Shown: piece by piece, positions 5,455 through 6,532 of the stretch | How the letters are laid out: each line of letters starts with the position of its first letter | How positions within the stretch are numbered: the stretch's first letter is position 1 | Assembly: GCA_002448495.1 (NCBI GenBank) | Contig: DJYL01000166.1 | Span: forward strand, 1 to 6,532 | DNA from: Pseudoselenomonas ruminantium | GTDB lineage: Bacteria; Bacillota; Negativicutes; Selenomonadales; Selenomonadaceae | DNA: 6,532 bases | Direction: 5' to 3' | Program-made: the position numbers and the translations under genes | Notes under the pieces: model-generated | Databases searched by the model: none | Seen by the model: only the letters and a program-made list of their open reading frames with translations | Told to the model about the DNA's origin: nothing

Positions 5455-6532
5455 TCAATCGTGGTAATAAACCTTGCCGCCGATAACGGTCTTGTGAATC
5501 TGCACTTCTTCATCAAAGATGACGATATCCGCTCGCTTTCCACTTTCCAGCGAACCGATTTCCTCATAAAGAGCCAACTCCTGCGCGGGCGTCTTCGTCA
5601 CCATTTCGATAATCTGCGGCAGCTGCGCCCCGGTATTCTCCCAGAAAATCTTGACACAGCGATTCATGGTGGCCACACTGCCGGCAATGGTGCCATCTTT
5701 TAACGTGGCGAGTTCCCCCTTGACAAAGACTTCCTGCCCGCCCAATTCCGAGGGACCGTCACCCAAGCCGCAAGCACGCAGGCTGTCGGTAATCAGCACG
5801 ATGTTCTTCCCGCCCTTGGCATGGTATAAGAGCCGCTGTGCCGCGGGATGGCTATGCACATTATCGGCAATGATTTCGCAGTTGGCTTCGGTATCAAAAG
5901 CCGCCCCCACCACGCCGGGTGCGCGGTGCGTAAAGCCTGTCATAGCGTTGTACACATGGGTGAAATGATGAATCCCATGTTCCTTTACTGCCTGCAGAGT
6001 TTCATCGTAATCTGCAGCCGTATGGCCGATGGACACCGTAATCCCGGCCGCATGGCATTCATCGACAAAGCTGTAATCCGTAAGCTCCTCCGGTGCTAAG
6101 GTGATGATTTTCACCACATCCGCCCAGGGCTTTACCAGCTTGAAATCAGCCTTGCGGATATTTTCTTCGGCCTGCGCCCCTTTCTTTTGCGGACTGATGA
6201 ACGGGCCTTCCATATGTGCCCCCAGAATCCGGGCACCAACCAGCGGACACTGCATCGTTTCTTTTACCGCCAGCAGGGCTTCTTCCACCTCATGCCACTT
6301 ACAGGTCATGGTCGTGGGCAGAAAACCCGTTACGCCGGTCTGCGCCTGCAGTTTTGCCATGCGCTCCAACGCATCCATATCCGCATCCATGGTATCCGAG
6401 CCCGCACAGCCATGAATATGGACATTCAAAAAGCCCGGTGCCACATAATTGCCCTGCGCATCCAAAACTTCGGCATCCGCAGGAATATCTTTTTCCTCGG
6501 CAAAGCCTTTTATCCGTTCACCATCGCAGAGC
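5455..6532 (-). CDS. nagA: N-acetylglucosamine-6-phosphate deacetylase (partial, 5' end off right edge)
   Basis: NagA hydrolyses GlcNAc-6-phosphate to glucosamine-6-phosphate and acetate, feeding amino sugars into glycolysis or cell-wall recycling. The reading frame is open to the right edge, giving 358 visible residues of the usual ~380; only the beginning is missing. The TTG at 6465 is an internal leucine codon, since family-like sequence continues upstream of it. Amidohydrolase features, numbered from the first visible codon: APGFLNVHIHG (31-41, with the HxH metal motif), HMEGPFI (106-112, metal Glu108), SIGHTAADYDET (167-178, His170), HHFTHVYNAMTG (188-199, His192) and LITDSLRACGLGDG (246-259, catalytic Asp249). 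The spacing of Glu, His, His and Asp matches the family closely. The C-terminal GKRADIVIFD is also typical. It ends in TGA, after which the repeat element begins within 20 nt. nagB is not in the window. Confidence 0.95.
   Translation of the reverse strand, partial: LCDGERIKGFAEEKDIPADAEVLDAQGNYVAPGFLNVHIHGCAGSDTMDADMDALERMAKLQAQTGVTGFLPTTMTCKWHEVEEALLAVKETMQCPLVGARILGAHMEGPFISPQKKGAQAEENIRKADFKLVKPWADVVKIITLAPEELTDYSFVDECHAAGITVSIGHTAADYDETLQAVKEHGIHHFTHVYNAMTGFTHRAPGVVGAAFDTEANCEIIADNVHSHPAAQRLLYHAKGGKNIVLITDSLRACGLGDGPSELGGQEVFVKGELATLKDGTIAGSVATMNRCVKIFWENTGAQLPQIIEMVTKTPAQELALYEEIGSLESGKRADIVIFDEEVQIHKTVIGGKVYYHD

Noticed and set aside
6400..6465. nagA start at the TTG codon 6465
   Set aside because: The frame continues open and family-like to the window edge, so the TTG is an internal leucine and the true start is off-window.

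Overview
All recognisable genes lie on the minus strand, so the window reads right to left. The GC content is moderate. The gene content (an AddAB-type recombination nuclease, CheR, a DUF438/PAS sensor, Hsp20, NagA) and the AGGAGG-type ribosome binding sites suggest an anaerobic, probably motile Firmicute. My best guess is Negativicutes (Selenomonas-like). This is inferred from protein style, not from a marker gene.

From the right edge: a 5'-truncated nagA (GlcNAc-6-phosphate deacetylase) ends at 5455. About 395 bases without a convincing gene follow (5059-5454). They hold a nested inverted-repeat element (arms of about 60 nt around a 16-bp hairpin that probably terminates nagA) and, to its left, two related ~28-nt units exactly 60 bp apart. 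Next is a promoter with a perfect TATAAT and a tandem TTGTAAC repeat in place of a -35 box. It drives a 404-residue DUF1858/DUF438-hemerythrin-like/PAS protein (3778-4992). A small heat-shock protein (3236-3682) follows with its own promoter, whose -10 box sits inside a perfect 17-bp palindrome, and a strong terminator.

The left half is a probable cheR operon: cheR (2257-3042), then 33 nt later a PaaK-like protein (1246-2223). This protein clearly descends from phenylacetate-CoA ligase but has lost the phosphate-binding loop, the ribose-binding Asp and the whole C-terminal catalytic-lysine domain. It looks like a pseudoenzyme rather than a damaged gene. A short hairpin separates it from addB (N-terminal 397 codons, running off the left edge), so addB may be expressed by read-through.

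The genes do not form one pathway. They are DNA repair, chemotaxis-type methylation, stress protection and sensing, and amino-sugar catabolism. The features most worth follow-up are the degenerate ligase tied to cheR, the operator-like palindrome of hsp20, and the composite repeat region between nagA and the DUF438 gene.
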